Origin: Flavobacteriales bacterium
Lineage (GTDB): Bacteria > Bacteroidota > Bacteroidia > Flavobacteriales_F > PHOS-HE28
NCBI GenBank assembly: GCA_020635675.1
Contig: JACJZJ010000005.1
Location: forward strand, 1-64,000
Direction: 5' to 3'
DNA: 64,000 nucleotides
A program made the translations under genes and the position numbers. A model generated the notes under the pieces. That model was not told the origin of the DNA. It saw only the letters and a list, made by a program, of their open reading frames with translations, and did no database searches. Of this stretch, positions 44,134 to 53,108 are shown one piece after another; the first letter of the stretch is position 1, and every line of letters begins with the position of its first letter.

Positions 44134-45035
44134 TCGTCGGCATCGACATCGGAGGGACCAGCACAAAGCTTGGGGTGGTGCAAGGCGACCGGGTCGTGGC
44201 TCGTGCCCGGATAACCACGGCCCGGGGTGGGACCCCCGTTGCGTTCGCGGACGCCTTGGCCGCGGCCGTTCGGGACCTGGCCGGCGACGTGAGGGGCATT
44301 GGTATCGGCGCGCCGAACGGGAATCAATTGACGGGCGTGATCGAGCGGGCCCCCAACCTGCCATGGCCCGGTGATTTCCCACTGGCCGCAATGCTGTCCG
44401 ATCGGCTCGACGTGCCCTGCACCCTGGGCAACGACGCCAATGCCGCCGCGCTGGGCGAATGGCGCTATGGGGCCGGTCGGGGCTTGACCGACCTGATGGT
44501 GGTGACGCTCGGAACGGGGCTTGGAAGCGGGATCATCGTGGATGGCAGGCTGCTCCTGGGTCCTTTCGGGAACGCCGGTGAATTGGGCCATATGACCCTG
44601 GTGATGGACGGCCGACCATGCACTTGCGGAAGGAAGGGCTGTCTTGAAGCATATGTCAGCATTCGCGGTATGCGCCGGACATATTCGGAACTCCTTTCGA
44701 ACAACGGGGAGGAACCTCTGGAGGATCGGGATGGCGTGCTTCCGATCGCGGCGGCAGCAATGAACGGACAGGCCAGTGCGGTCCAGACCTTCATGCACAC
44801 CGCACGGTGGCTGGGGGTGGGCTTGGCGAATGCGGTGGCCGTGACGGCCCCGCAGAAGGTGATCCTGTTCGGAGGGATCGCACGCAATGGCGACCTGCTG
44901 ATGGAGCCCTTGCAGGAGTGGTTCCAACGTTCGCTGCTGAACATCTACCGCGACCGCGTGCGGTTGGGTACGAGCGAACTTCCGGAGGACGATGCGGGCA
45001 TCCTTGGCGCGGCCGCATTGGGCACCGTTCCATGA
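44130..45035 (+). CDS. ROK-family sugar kinase
   Basis: The 301-residue protein has the ROK plan: phosphate-1 motif G-I-D-I-G-G-T-S-T-K at the N-terminus, G-N-D-A-N-A-A-A near residue 93, T-L-G-T-G-L-G-S-G near 125, and the zinc motif G-H...C-T-C-G-R-K-G-C near 153-170. The E-L-G-H block supports a hexose or GlcNAc specificity. It would phosphorylate the sugar imported by the upstream transporter at C6. The four-base overlap with that gene indicates coupled translation. Confidence 0.93.
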   Translation: MIVGIDIGGTSTKLGVVQGDRVVARARITTARGGTPVAFADALAAAVRDLAGDVRGIGIGAPNGNQLTGVIERAPNLPWPGDFPLAAMLSDRLDVPCTLGNDANAAALGEWRYGAGRGLTDLMVVTLGTGLGSGIIVDGRLLLGPFGNAGELGHMTLVMDGRPCTCGRKGCLEAYVSIRGMRRTYSELLSNNGEEPLEDRDGVLPIAAAAMNGQASAVQTFMHTARWLGVGLANAVAVTAPQKVILFGGIARNGDLLMEPLQEWFQRSLLNIYRDRVRLGTSELPEDDAGILGAAALGTVP

Positions 45036-47039
45036 TCAACGCGGTCTCGTGCACGCGGCCTCGAACAAGCGCTGGAACGCCGGCAGATCCGCGAACAGGC
45101 ACTCACTGAAGGGTCCTTGGGCCTCGTCCAACGCCTTCTGGAATGCTGCACAATCCCCCGGACCCATGGAGGTCGGGGTCAATAAAGCATCGATGGCCTC
45201 CATGGCGCGTTGCCCCAAAGCGCTCCGGACCCTGGCGATGTCCTGACAACAGGGAAGATCGTCCGAGGACATCTCTGCTGTCCCGAGCAGGTACCGGAAC
45301 GATGAAACGTCCGATAGACTGGCGCCTCCGATGATCGCATCGATCAACTCCGCGACCCTCCGCGCGGTCATGGGATCGGGAACGGCCGCATCAGCTATGC
45401 TTGTCAGCGGGGTGCTCGTGGTATGCACTGCAAGGCTGTGCCGCTTGTAGCCGGGAACTGGCGTCAGCACGTCCACCAGGTCCTTTAGAGCGGATACCTC
45501 ATCGCGGCCGGCGATAATGCGAAGGATCTCGAGCTGACCGCTCTTGTGCCGGAGTCCGATCGCATCCAATTGGGCGGACACCTTCTCCAGTCTTTGGTAC
45601 ATGTCATCGACATCGTTGACCGCGCCCGGGCTCCACAATCTTTCAGCGATGGCGGCGGTGCGTGGCCAAATGCGGCCATCCACATTGCGCTCATCGACCA
45701 GTTCGGCCCACATGGTCGCTTCGCCGCCAAGCACATGCGTCCGCTGGTCCGCGTCGAGCGGTGCATCGTCCGGTAACGGATCGTTCAGGTAGTGTTCCGC
45801 AGCGCTTTTGCAGAGGTCGATATAGTACCCGTTGCTGAGCACGACGTCATGGCCATTTCGCGCAGCACTGACGAGCCCATCGCGTCCCCTCCAACTTTGA
45901 ATGGTGATATCCCGTGGCAGGGGTTCGACCTTCGATCCATCCTCGGGTACCTCGCCGATCTCGTCCCATCCGATCATCCGCTTGCCGTGCGTTCGAAGGA
46001 TCACATAGAGCCGCTGGTTGAAATAGGCCTGAAGGGCCTGGGGCCCCTTGAGACCGTGGGTTTTCATGTAGGCCTGGATCCCCTGGTCGGCCTTCCACTG
46101 CTCCCCATTGTTCTCATCACCACCGATATGCATGTACGGATCCGGGAACAAGGCCGCCATTTCACCGAGGAAGCGGTCCAGAAAGGTATATGTGGCCTCC
46201 TGGGTGGGGTCGAACGTGGGGCCGAACACCCCGAAGCGGGTCTCCACGGCGTATGGCCCGGGCGCGCTGGCCAGTTCCGGGTGGCTGACGAACCAACTCG
46301 CACTATGACCCGGCAGATCGAATTCGGGGACCACCCGGATCCCCCGCAGATCGGCTTCGTGGACGATGATCCGGATATCGCTCTGGCTCAGGTAGTTCCC
46401 CTCGCTCCCTTGCTCGTGCAATTCGGGGAACTCCTTGCTTTCGATCCGGAATCCCTGGTCCTCGGTCAAATGCAGGTGCAGCACGTTCATCTTGACCAGT
46501 TCCATGCCGTCCAACTGGCGCAGGATCATTTCACGCGGCATGAAATGGCGACAGACATCGACCAAGAGACCGCGCCAGATGAACCGTGGTGAATCGTGCA
46601 CGACCATTTCCGGGAATCCCCACCCATCACCATATGGTTCGAGCGCTTGATAAAGGGTCGCCAAGGCATGGAGCACACCCAGGTCGGTCGCCGACATGAT
46701 CGAAATGGCCCCAGGGCCGACCTCGAGCGTGTAGCTCCCGTCGGATCGGATATCCCGCATATCCGCGATCGTGGAAAAGCGCACATATACGAACGTGCCC
46801 CCTGCGGAGCCGGTATCGGTCAGATCGGATCGCATACGATCGGCCAGCCTCGCTTTCCATCGCACCCCACCCCGCCGCACCCGCTCGCTCTCCGGACCTT
46901 CGACGACCAGGCGCAGGGGTGCCACGAGCATCAGATGACCGGTCCCGCTCACCACACTTCGGGGCCGGGGCATCAGCGGTGGGTCCTGGCCCCAAGCCAC
47001 GAAGGGAAGGACACACAGGAGCAGGGTGCGCAGGCGCAT
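45036..47039 (-). CDS. GH20 beta-N-acetylhexosaminidase
   Basis: The 667-residue protein has a signal peptide (ending A-W-G-Q), an N-terminal GH20b domain, and the catalytic TIM barrel with L-H-L-H-L-T-E-D-Q-G near residue 187 and the acid/base pair in H-I-G-G-D-E (Asp308-Glu309). About 180 residues of helical sequence follow the barrel. It removes terminal GlcNAc or GalNAc from glycans by substrate-assisted catalysis, outside the cytoplasm. The gene converges on the ROK kinase, with abutting stops. Confidence 0.95.
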   Translation of the reverse strand: MRLRTLLLCVLPFVAWGQDPPLMPRPRSVVSGTGHLMLVAPLRLVVEGPESERVRRGGVRWKARLADRMRSDLTDTGSAGGTFVYVRFSTIADMRDIRSDGSYTLEVGPGAISIMSATDLGVLHALATLYQALEPYGDGWGFPEMVVHDSPRFIWRGLLVDVCRHFMPREMILRQLDGMELVKMNVLHLHLTEDQGFRIESKEFPELHEQGSEGNYLSQSDIRIIVHEADLRGIRVVPEFDLPGHSASWFVSHPELASAPGPYAVETRFGVFGPTFDPTQEATYTFLDRFLGEMAALFPDPYMHIGGDENNGEQWKADQGIQAYMKTHGLKGPQALQAYFNQRLYVILRTHGKRMIGWDEIGEVPEDGSKVEPLPRDITIQSWRGRDGLVSAARNGHDVVLSNGYYIDLCKSAAEHYLNDPLPDDAPLDADQRTHVLGGEATMWAELVDERNVDGRIWPRTAAIAERLWSPGAVNDVDDMYQRLEKVSAQLDAIGLRHKSGQLEILRIIAGRDEVSALKDLVDVLTPVPGYKRHSLAVHTTSTPLTSIADAAVPDPMTARRVAELIDAIIGGASLSDVSSFRYLLGTAEMSSDDLPCCQDIARVRSALGQRAMEAIDALLTPTSMGPGDCAAFQKALDEAQGPFSECLFADLPAFQRLFEAACTRPR

Positions 47040-47081
47040 GGCGGAAAGGTAGCCATGCAACCGTGGGCCGCGCGTTCGCGT

Positions 47082-49022
47082 ATGAACGTGCCCATGCGTG
47101 CGTTCCGATCCAGCAATACCGGTCGTTGGCTCATCCTGGTCCTGTTCGGCGCCGCGATACGGACCGTTCCAGCGACCGCCTCCAAAAAGGACGAAGGCGT
47201 CAAGGCGATCATCACAGGTCAGGTAAGCGCCTACGACAGGGCACATGCCTTGTTGGAGATCTCCAATTCGACACAGGACACACGTCCTGGAGAAAGTCTG
47301 GAGAAGGCACGCACCGCGCTGGTCTTCGCCGAGGAGGCCGGCGAGCTCCCGTTGATCCACGAAGTGCAGCGCCGGATCCGCGACCTGGAGCATCGGTTCG
47401 GGGCGCAGGACAACTTCCTGCACTCCGCCATCACAGCAATGCGCACCGCGCAACGGATGGGCGATGAACGGGCCATGGCCGAGGACCTGGCCGAGATCGC
47501 CCTGGCATACAGAGGAATGGGACAAACACACAGAGCGATCGAGGAGGGAACGCGATCCCTGCTCCTCTATCAGCGGCTCGGCGATACGCTCGCGATCGCT
47601 CACACGCGGATCCGTCTGGTATCGGACCTCGCGGCGGCCGGGCAGGTGAAGGAAGCCCTGGAGATGGGACGGACCGCTCAGCACCTCATGGAGGGTCTCA
47701 AGGACGAACAAGGTCAAGCAGAAAGTTGGCTGGTCCTGGGTGAGATCCTTGCGGACCAAGGGCGCTACGGGGACGCACTGCCTTGTCTCGCCAAGGCCCG
47801 TATCTACCTGGACCGTTCCGGAGAACCGACGCTCAGGGCGCGCACTTTGCTCGGCCTGATCGCATGCGACATCCGGTCGGGCTTGTTGAAAGAAGCCGAA
47901 GCCGACCTAGCGATCGTGAAGGAGCTCATCGGAGCGCAGGACCTGCGCGTTCATCGCCCGCGTTACCTCGAGCTCCTATCACGTTTCGACGAGGCGCAAG
48001 GTGATCTCACGGGAGCATTGGGCGCACTACGGAACGCGATGAGCCTGAAGGACAGTTTGATGGATGCCCAGGTCGCCCGTCGCATGGCCGGACTGCAAGC
48101 CCTATACCTTTTGAACAACAAGGAACGCGACAATACCCTGCTTCGTCGACAGAACGCCATGAACGAGGCGATCATCGAGGCCGAGCGGCGCAGGAACCGT
48201 GGCATGTGGATCGCCTTGACCGTACTGGTCGCCACATTGATGATCCTCGGACTGGCGGCCTATTCGAAATGGCGCACGTTGCGCCGCATCCGGCTCAAGA
48301 ACGCGATCATCCGAAGACAATCCGATGAGATCCATGCCAAGAACCTGGAACTGCAGCGCCAGAACGCCAGGCTGGAGGAGTCTATGATCTCCGAGGAGGA
48401 AAAGGACCTGCTGTTGCGCGAGATCCACCATCGCGTGAAGAACGACCTTCAGATCGTGAACGCTCTGATGCGCCTCCAGACCGCCTTTCTGAACGACCCA
48501 CAGGTGGACCGTGCGATGGAGGACTGCCAAAGACGCGTCGGCACCATGGCGCTGGTCCATGACCAGCTGTATCGAAGCCACGACCTGCAACATGTGGGGC
48601 TTCGCGATCACCTGCACTCCGTTGCATTGAACGTGCTGAAGGCCTTTTCCCTAGAAGAAAGGGTGCACCTGGTCATGGATGTGGAGATAGAGTCACTGCC
48701 CGTTGAGGAACTCGTACCCCTCGGGCTGATCCTGAACGAGCTTTTGACGAATACGGCCAAGCACACTTTTGCGAACACCAAAGGCGGGCGCATCAACGTG
48801 GCGTTGCGAGGGGATGGTACGGACGGACACATATTCACGTATGCCGACGAGGGAGGCTGGTCCGATGAGGACAGGTCCTACCAAAGCGGCACGTTCGGGT
48901 TCGAACTGATGCAGGCGCTCGCGGGCCAAATGAACGGACGGATCACGGTCCTACGCGGGGAGCGCACTGTTTTCGAACTGCACTTCGGCCCCAAGGACGA
49001 AGCATTGCGGGCCGCATCGTAA
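47082..49022 (+). CDS. TPR-containing sensor histidine kinase (HisKA_2 type)
   Basis: The 646-residue protein has an N-terminal signal or anchor segment, about five to six TPR-like repeats (residues 50-330), a transmembrane helix near 375-398 and a coiled coil. A HisKA_2 domain follows with L-R-E-I-H-H-R-V-K-N-D-L-Q (His 449/450), then an ATPase domain with N-E-L-L-T-N-T-A-K-H. The TPR part would sense from the periplasm. No response regulator is adjacent. The start at 47082 or 47094 fits the signal segment; I use 47082. Confidence 0.9.
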   Translation: MNVPMRAFRSSNTGRWLILVLFGAAIRTVPATASKKDEGVKAIITGQVSAYDRAHALLEISNSTQDTRPGESLEKARTALVFAEEAGELPLIHEVQRRIRDLEHRFGAQDNFLHSAITAMRTAQRMGDERAMAEDLAEIALAYRGMGQTHRAIEEGTRSLLLYQRLGDTLAIAHTRIRLVSDLAAAGQVKEALEMGRTAQHLMEGLKDEQGQAESWLVLGEILADQGRYGDALPCLAKARIYLDRSGEPTLRARTLLGLIACDIRSGLLKEAEADLAIVKELIGAQDLRVHRPRYLELLSRFDEAQGDLTGALGALRNAMSLKDSLMDAQVARRMAGLQALYLLNNKERDNTLLRRQNAMNEAIIEAERRRNRGMWIALTVLVATLMILGLAAYSKWRTLRRIRLKNAIIRRQSDEIHAKNLELQRQNARLEESMISEEEKDLLLREIHHRVKNDLQIVNALMRLQTAFLNDPQVDRAMEDCQRRVGTMALVHDQLYRSHDLQHVGLRDHLHSVALNVLKAFSLEERVHLVMDVEIESLPVEELVPLGLILNELLTNTAKHTFANTKGGRINVALRGDGTDGHIFTYADEGGWSDEDRSYQSGTFGFELMQALAGQMNGRITVLRGERTVFELHFGPKDEALRAAS

Positions 49023-49083
49023 GCCCGGCCCAAGGGGTCTATATTCGCGCGGCGTTGCTGCACAAGCGTCGGCCCGCACCAAC

Positions 49084-50331
49084 ATGGCAGAGGAATTCGC
49101 CCGGCTGGGCATCGGACAGGATCTGGTCGAGGGTATCGATGCGATGGGGTATCGATCGCCGACCCCGATCCAGGAGCAGGCCATTCCGGCCGTGCTGGAC
49201 CATCGCGACGTGATCGCCTGCGCACAAACAGGGACCGGCAAAACAGCGGCATTCATCCTTCCCATCGTGGATGTGATCACGCGTTATGGACCACGAGAGG
49301 AGGGCTCCATCCGGGCCTTGGTGATCGTTCCAACGCGGGAACTCGCCCTGCAGATCGACCAACAGCTGCAGGGGATGGCGTATTACACACCGATCAGTTC
49401 AATGCCTGTTTACGGTGGCAGCGATGCCGCCTCGTTCGATCAGCAGAAGTCCGCACTGACCAGCGGAACGGAAGTGATCATCGCGACACCGGGCAAGCTT
49501 CTCAGTCACCTCAACCTGGGCTATGTACCCACGAAGGGCCTGGAGTTCCTCGTGCTGGACGAGGCCGATCGGATGCTGGACATGGGATTCATCGAGGACA
49601 TCCAGCGCATCATCACCTTCCTGCCGAAGGACCGGCAGACCTTGATGTTCAGCGCCACGATGGCCCCTCAGATCCGTCAGCTGGCCAAGCAGGTGCTCCA
49701 TGACCCCGTTGAGATCACGATCGCGCTCAGCAAGCCTGCGGAAGGAGTGGACCAGCGGGCCTATGTGCTCTACGTCCCTCAAAAGCGGCCTCTTCTCGAA
49801 CACATCCTGAACAGCAACGATGCCAAGTGCATTCTCATTTTCGCCGGCAGGAAGACCGAAGTGAAGGACCTGGCACGCTACCTCAAGAAGAAGGGGCATG
49901 AGGTCGCGGCCATGCACAGCGACCTGGAGCAGGAGGAACGGGAAAGCGTGATGCTTGCTTTCAGGAACCGCAAGTTGCGCATCCTTGTGGCCACGGATGT
50001 GGTCAGCCGGGGGATCGACATCGATGACATCGATCTGGTGATCAACTATGATGTGCCCCGCGACCCGGAGGATTACGTGCACAGGGTCGGCCGCACGGCG
50101 CGCGCAGCCCGGAAGGGTGCGGCCGTCACGTTCATCAGCGACCAGGACATGCGTGAATTCGGGCGTATCGAGCGCCTGATCGAACGCGAGGTACCCAAAG
50201 CCGAGCTACCCAAGGAACTGGGGCCTGTTCCGGGATATGTTCCCGGGGAGGGGCGGAAGAAAAAGAGCGGCCGGCGGCCCGGCAGCGGTCGTCCGAACAG
50301 CGGGAGCGGTGGTGGCCGACGTCGTCGCTAA
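49084..50331 (+). CDS. DEAD-box RNA helicase (RhlE-like)
   Basis: The 415-residue protein has all main motifs: Q motif T-P-I-Q-E-Q, A-Q-T-G-T-G-K-T (47-54), P-T-R-E-L-A, D-E-A-D (159-162), S-A-T near 190, and H-R-V-G-R-T-A-R. A short Gly/Arg/Lys-rich tail follows. It unwinds RNA in ribosome assembly or decay. Its stop codon overlaps that of the convergent cyclophilin gene. Confidence 0.96.
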   Translation: MAEEFARLGIGQDLVEGIDAMGYRSPTPIQEQAIPAVLDHRDVIACAQTGTGKTAAFILPIVDVITRYGPREEGSIRALVIVPTRELALQIDQQLQGMAYYTPISSMPVYGGSDAASFDQQKSALTSGTEVIIATPGKLLSHLNLGYVPTKGLEFLVLDEADRMLDMGFIEDIQRIITFLPKDRQTLMFSATMAPQIRQLAKQVLHDPVEITIALSKPAEGVDQRAYVLYVPQKRPLLEHILNSNDAKCILIFAGRKTEVKDLARYLKKKGHEVAAMHSDLEQEERESVMLAFRNRKLRILVATDVVSRGIDIDDIDLVINYDVPRDPEDYVHRVGRTARAARKGAAVTFISDQDMREFGRIERLIEREVPKAELPKELGPVPGYVPGEGRKKKSGRRPGSGRPNSGSGGGRRRR

Positions 50332-51026
50332 CGCGCCCGGAACTTGTCCGCGTTCGCCTTCAGCACGGCCATGGCGTCAAAGCCTTGCGCGTCGGCCCCT
50401 ACCCTTTCGATCCGAACCGAATCCATGCGGTCGCCCTGCTGGATGGAATTGACCACGTCCTGCCCCTCCACCACATATCCGAACACGGAATGGTGCCCAT
50501 CAAGCCAGGGCGTGTCCTTGTGGGTGATGAAGAACTGACTGCCGTTTGTGTTCGGACCTGCGTTCGCCATGCTCAATGTACCGGCACGCGAATGGCGCAG
50601 CGTGCTGTCGAACTCGTCCGCGAACGCGTAGCCCGGTCCGCCTGCCCCTGTTCCGGAGGGATCACCGCCCTGGACCATGAAATCGGCAATGACGCGATGG
50701 AATGAAAGGCCGTCATAATAGGGCTGCCCTTCCGGCTTTGCCGTATTGTTCACCTTCCCTTCCGCCAGCCCCACGAAATTGGCCACGGTAACAGGCACCT
50801 TCTGGTATTCCAGTTCACAGGTAATGGTGCCCTTGTTGGTATGGAACTTCGCATACAGGCCGTCGCCCTTGGAGGTGTCGCTCATGGTCTTGGTGTTCGT
50901 GGTCCTTTTTTCAGGTGTGGTCGGAGGCGCATCGTCCTTGGATCCACTGCTCCGTGGGGCACCGCCACACGCACTCAGGATCGAACACGCGAGCAAACCG
51001 GGGATGATGCATCTACCGATGGACAT
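50328..51026 (-). CDS. Cyclophilin-type peptidylprolyl isomerase lipoprotein
   Basis: The 232-residue protein has a lipobox L-S-A-C (Cys20), a Ser/Thr/Lys linker, and a cyclophilin domain with F-H-R-V-I-A-D-F-M-V-Q-G-G-D and G-S-Q-F-F-I-T. It should speed proline isomerisation in the periplasm, attached to a membrane. An exact promoter element lies 17 bp upstream. The gene shares four bases at its end with the convergent helicase gene. Confidence 0.94.
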   Translation of the reverse strand: MSIGRCIIPGLLACSILSACGGAPRSSGSKDDAPPTTPEKRTTNTKTMSDTSKGDGLYAKFHTNKGTITCELEYQKVPVTVANFVGLAEGKVNNTAKPEGQPYYDGLSFHRVIADFMVQGGDPSGTGAGGPGYAFADEFDSTLRHSRAGTLSMANAGPNTNGSQFFITHKDTPWLDGHHSVFGYVVEGQDVVNSIQQGDRMDSVRIERVGADAQGFDAMAVLKANADKFRAR

Positions 51027-51043
51027 GGTCTTGTGATGGTGCG

Positions 51044-51051
51044 CAAAAGTA
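51044..51051 (-). promoter_or_regulatory. -7 element of the cyclophilin gene
   Basis: In the minus direction it reads T-A-C-T-T-T-T-G, an exact TAnnTTTG, 17 bp before the start at 51026. No good -33 site is seen. Confidence 0.6.
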
Positions 51052-51066
51052 ACGCGTCCCCGACGG

Positions 51067-51594
51067 TCACTGTAGCATCACCTCCTCCAATGCGTCGAGC
51101 TTGTCCACCGTGAACAGGCCATGCTCGGCGTGGAGGACATTCCCATGCGCGTCCAACACGAAGAAGTAGGGCGCATCCTTGTCGTTCAATTCGAGCGGGC
51201 CGATGAAGGGATCGATCTCGCCCTTGAAAAAGAGCACATGATCCGCCACATCCGGATCCGCGCTCTCCCGGAACCTGCGCAGACTGGGCTCATAGGCGTT
51301 CTTGTTCATGCCGACGAACATAGGAACGAACCATACGTCCGCATCGTAGGTGCCGGCGAATAGACCATGATGGGCCACGAACCGACGGTAGGCCGGTTCG
51401 GCCCAAGCCTCGAGCAAAGGTTGGGCCTTCCGACTGAAAGCCAGCCCCACCACGGCGTAGTGTGCCTGGACATCGCCGGGGATCCGCACCGACCTGCCGT
51501 CGGCCGTTTCACCGACCAGTTCCGGGAATGTCCGCTGCGAATGAACACGAAGGGCCAGCAGCAATAGGGCCAGCGCCATTAACGTCCTTGCCAT
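51067..51594 (-). CDS. Secreted thioredoxin-fold-like protein
   Basis: The 175-residue protein has a signal peptide (ending V-H-S-Q) and the order of elements of a thioredoxin-like fold (Y-A-V-V-G-L-A-F-S-R-K, then P-Y-F-F-V-L-D-A-H-G-N-V-L). The C-x-x-C pair is absent, so redox activity is unlikely. It is periplasmic by inference. It may share a transcript with the acyltransferase gene at 51633. Confidence 0.72.
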   Translation of the reverse strand: MARTLMALALLLLALRVHSQRTFPELVGETADGRSVRIPGDVQAHYAVVGLAFSRKAQPLLEAWAEPAYRRFVAHHGLFAGTYDADVWFVPMFVGMNKNAYEPSLRRFRESADPDVADHVLFFKGEIDPFIGPLELNDKDAPYFFVLDAHGNVLHAEHGLFTVDKLDALEEVMLQ

Positions 51595-51632
51595 GTCGAT
51601 CTATCGTATGGGATCCCAAGGACCATGCCGCT

Positions 51633-52181
51633 TCAGGTCACGCCCTTGTCCGGGTGGCGACCCCTCACCCCGCGAAAATGCGCCATCATGCGTGCGATAT
51701 CGGCATCCTGGTCCCCCGTCATCGGGAAAACGTCGGAGAAGGCCACCTCCTTGCGTCCATAGTCCATTGCTGCCAGAACGATCGGTACGTCCGCCTGTTG
51801 CGCGATCCTGTAGAATCCGGTGCGCCACCTGTCCACATGCGTCCTGGTTCCTTCCGGCGTGATGGCGATCTTGAAACCCGGCATGGTGCGAAAGAGTTCC
51901 GCGACCTGGTCCACCAGGTTCGTCTTCTTCGACCGGTCCACCGGATAGCCACCCAAGGCCCGGAAGAACGACCCGAGCGGCCAGCGAAAGAGCTCCTTCT
52001 TGGCCAGGTAGCGAACATCGTTCATCCGCATGATGCTGCGCGCGAACAGCCCGATGAAGAAATCGAGATTGCTCGTATGTGGGGCCACCACGATGATGTA
52101 CTTGTCCAGGTCCGGTGGCATATCGCTCCGGACGGACCAGCCCATGATACGGAACATCGCGATGGAGAATCGACGGAACAT
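51633..52181 (-). CDS. 1-acyl-glycerol-3-phosphate acyltransferase-like protein
   Basis: The 182-residue protein has the PlsC motif H-T-S-N-L-D (His35, Asp40) and the second block I-T-P-E-G-T-R near residue 107. It is shorter than usual PlsC and lacks a strong N-terminal membrane helix, like the small acyltransferases of Bacteroidota. Transfer of an acyl chain to a lysophospholipid or another lipid is expected. I chose the start at 52181; the much longer open frame upstream covers the divergent exonuclease gene. Confidence 0.88.
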   Translation of the reverse strand: MFRRFSIAMFRIMGWSVRSDMPPDLDKYIIVVAPHTSNLDFFIGLFARSIMRMNDVRYLAKKELFRWPLGSFFRALGGYPVDRSKKTNLVDQVAELFRTMPGFKIAITPEGTRTHVDRWRTGFYRIAQQADVPIVLAAMDYGRKEVAFSDVFPMTGDQDADIARMMAHFRGVRGRHPDKGVT

Positions 52182-52265
52182 ATCCTGAAAGGTCTGCCCG
52201 CGGCAATTTAGTCGGGAACCGAACACCGGAACCGACCGGCCACCCTGTGCGTAGAAGCCCACCAA

Positions 52266-52826
52266 ATGAGGGCGCAGGAATTTGCCGTCGTGGACGTGGA
52301 GACCACGCACGGCGACCCCTTGGTGGGGCGTGTGATCGAAGTGGCGGTGTTGGTGCACGATGGTTCGGGCATCCGGGAACGATGGCACAGTCTGGTCGAC
52401 CCTGGGCGTGCGGTACCCGCGTTCGTTCAAATGTTGACGGGCATTACCACCGAGATGGTCCGAGGTGCCCCCACCTTCAAGGAATTGGTGCCCGTGATCC
52501 GCGACCTCACGCAAGGTAGGATCATCGTGGCGCACAACGCACGGTTCGACATGACGGTACTCTCTATGGAGTTCGGCCGTTGCAAACGAACCTTCGAACG
52601 CTCCACGCTTTGCACCGAGAGGCTCAGTCACCAACTCCTGCCGGGGCTCTCGCACTACAATCTGACCAGTCTTTGCCGTCATCTGGGGGTTCCCATCTCC
52701 GGCCAGCACCGCGCACTGAACGATGCCGAGGCCACTCTGGGCCTTCTGGCGCTGCTCCTCGATGCCCATGGTCGTGATCGCGTGGAGCGGGCCATTCAGG
52801 TCTGGCCCATGGACCGGTGTGCCTGA
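52266..52826 (+). CDS. DnaQ-like 3'-5' exonuclease
   Basis: The 186-residue protein is a compact DEDDh exonuclease: D-V-E-T-T (Asp10, Glu12), H-N-A-R-F-D near residue 90, and H-R-A-L-N-D-A near 149. It could be a proofreading subunit (PolIII epsilon) or a free exonuclease; the length fits a stand-alone domain. No polymerase gene is adjacent. Its stop abuts that of the convergent membrane protein gene. Confidence 0.93.
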   Translation: MRAQEFAVVDVETTHGDPLVGRVIEVAVLVHDGSGIRERWHSLVDPGRAVPAFVQMLTGITTEMVRGAPTFKELVPVIRDLTQGRIIVAHNARFDMTVLSMEFGRCKRTFERSTLCTERLSHQLLPGLSHYNLTSLCRHLGVPISGQHRALNDAEATLGLLALLLDAHGRDRVERAIQVWPMDRCA

Positions 52827-53108
52827 TCAGAAGGGCAGCAGGCCCATGCCATAGAGCACCCAAAGGACCGTGCATGTGACGAGACCGATGGTGCCCGCCC
52901 AAAGACCCCTGCGCATGCGAGTCCAACTCGCTTTTGCATACCGCATCGGTTCGCGGTGGTATCTCCCCCGTCCCCACAAGGCGACAAAGACCGCCAGGAG
53001 GGCCATGATGGCCGCCGGCACGACCAATTGCGCAAGGAATGCAAGTGGTACGGAGAGGATACCGAGCACCTCTGCGGCACGGCTCAGCGGCAAGGGGCGT
53101 TCATCCAT
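52827..53108 (-). CDS. Small two-helix membrane protein
   Basis: The 93-residue protein begins M-D-E-R-P-L-P-L-S-R-A-A-E-V-L-G and has two hydrophobic segments (about residues 18-42 and 68-88) with a charged loop. It resembles short DUF4190-like proteins, but no assignment is made. It overlaps the end of coaE by eight bases, so it is read as the last gene of that operon. The longer frame upstream is Cys-rich and improbable. Confidence 0.7.
   Translation of the reverse strand: MDERPLPLSRAAEVLGILSVPLAFLAQLVVPAAIMALLAVFVALWGRGRYHREPMRYAKASWTRMRRGLWAGTIGLVTCTVLWVLYGMGLLPF

Noticed and set aside
46596..47081. N-terminal extension of the histidine kinase
   Set aside because: It lies antisense to the GH20 gene and has no signal peptide; the start at 47082 or 47094 gives a proper one.
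51633..52769. Longer version of the acyltransferase (378 codons)
   Set aside because: The extra N-terminal part is antisense to the DnaQ-like exonuclease at 52266. The family-like sequence begins at 52181.
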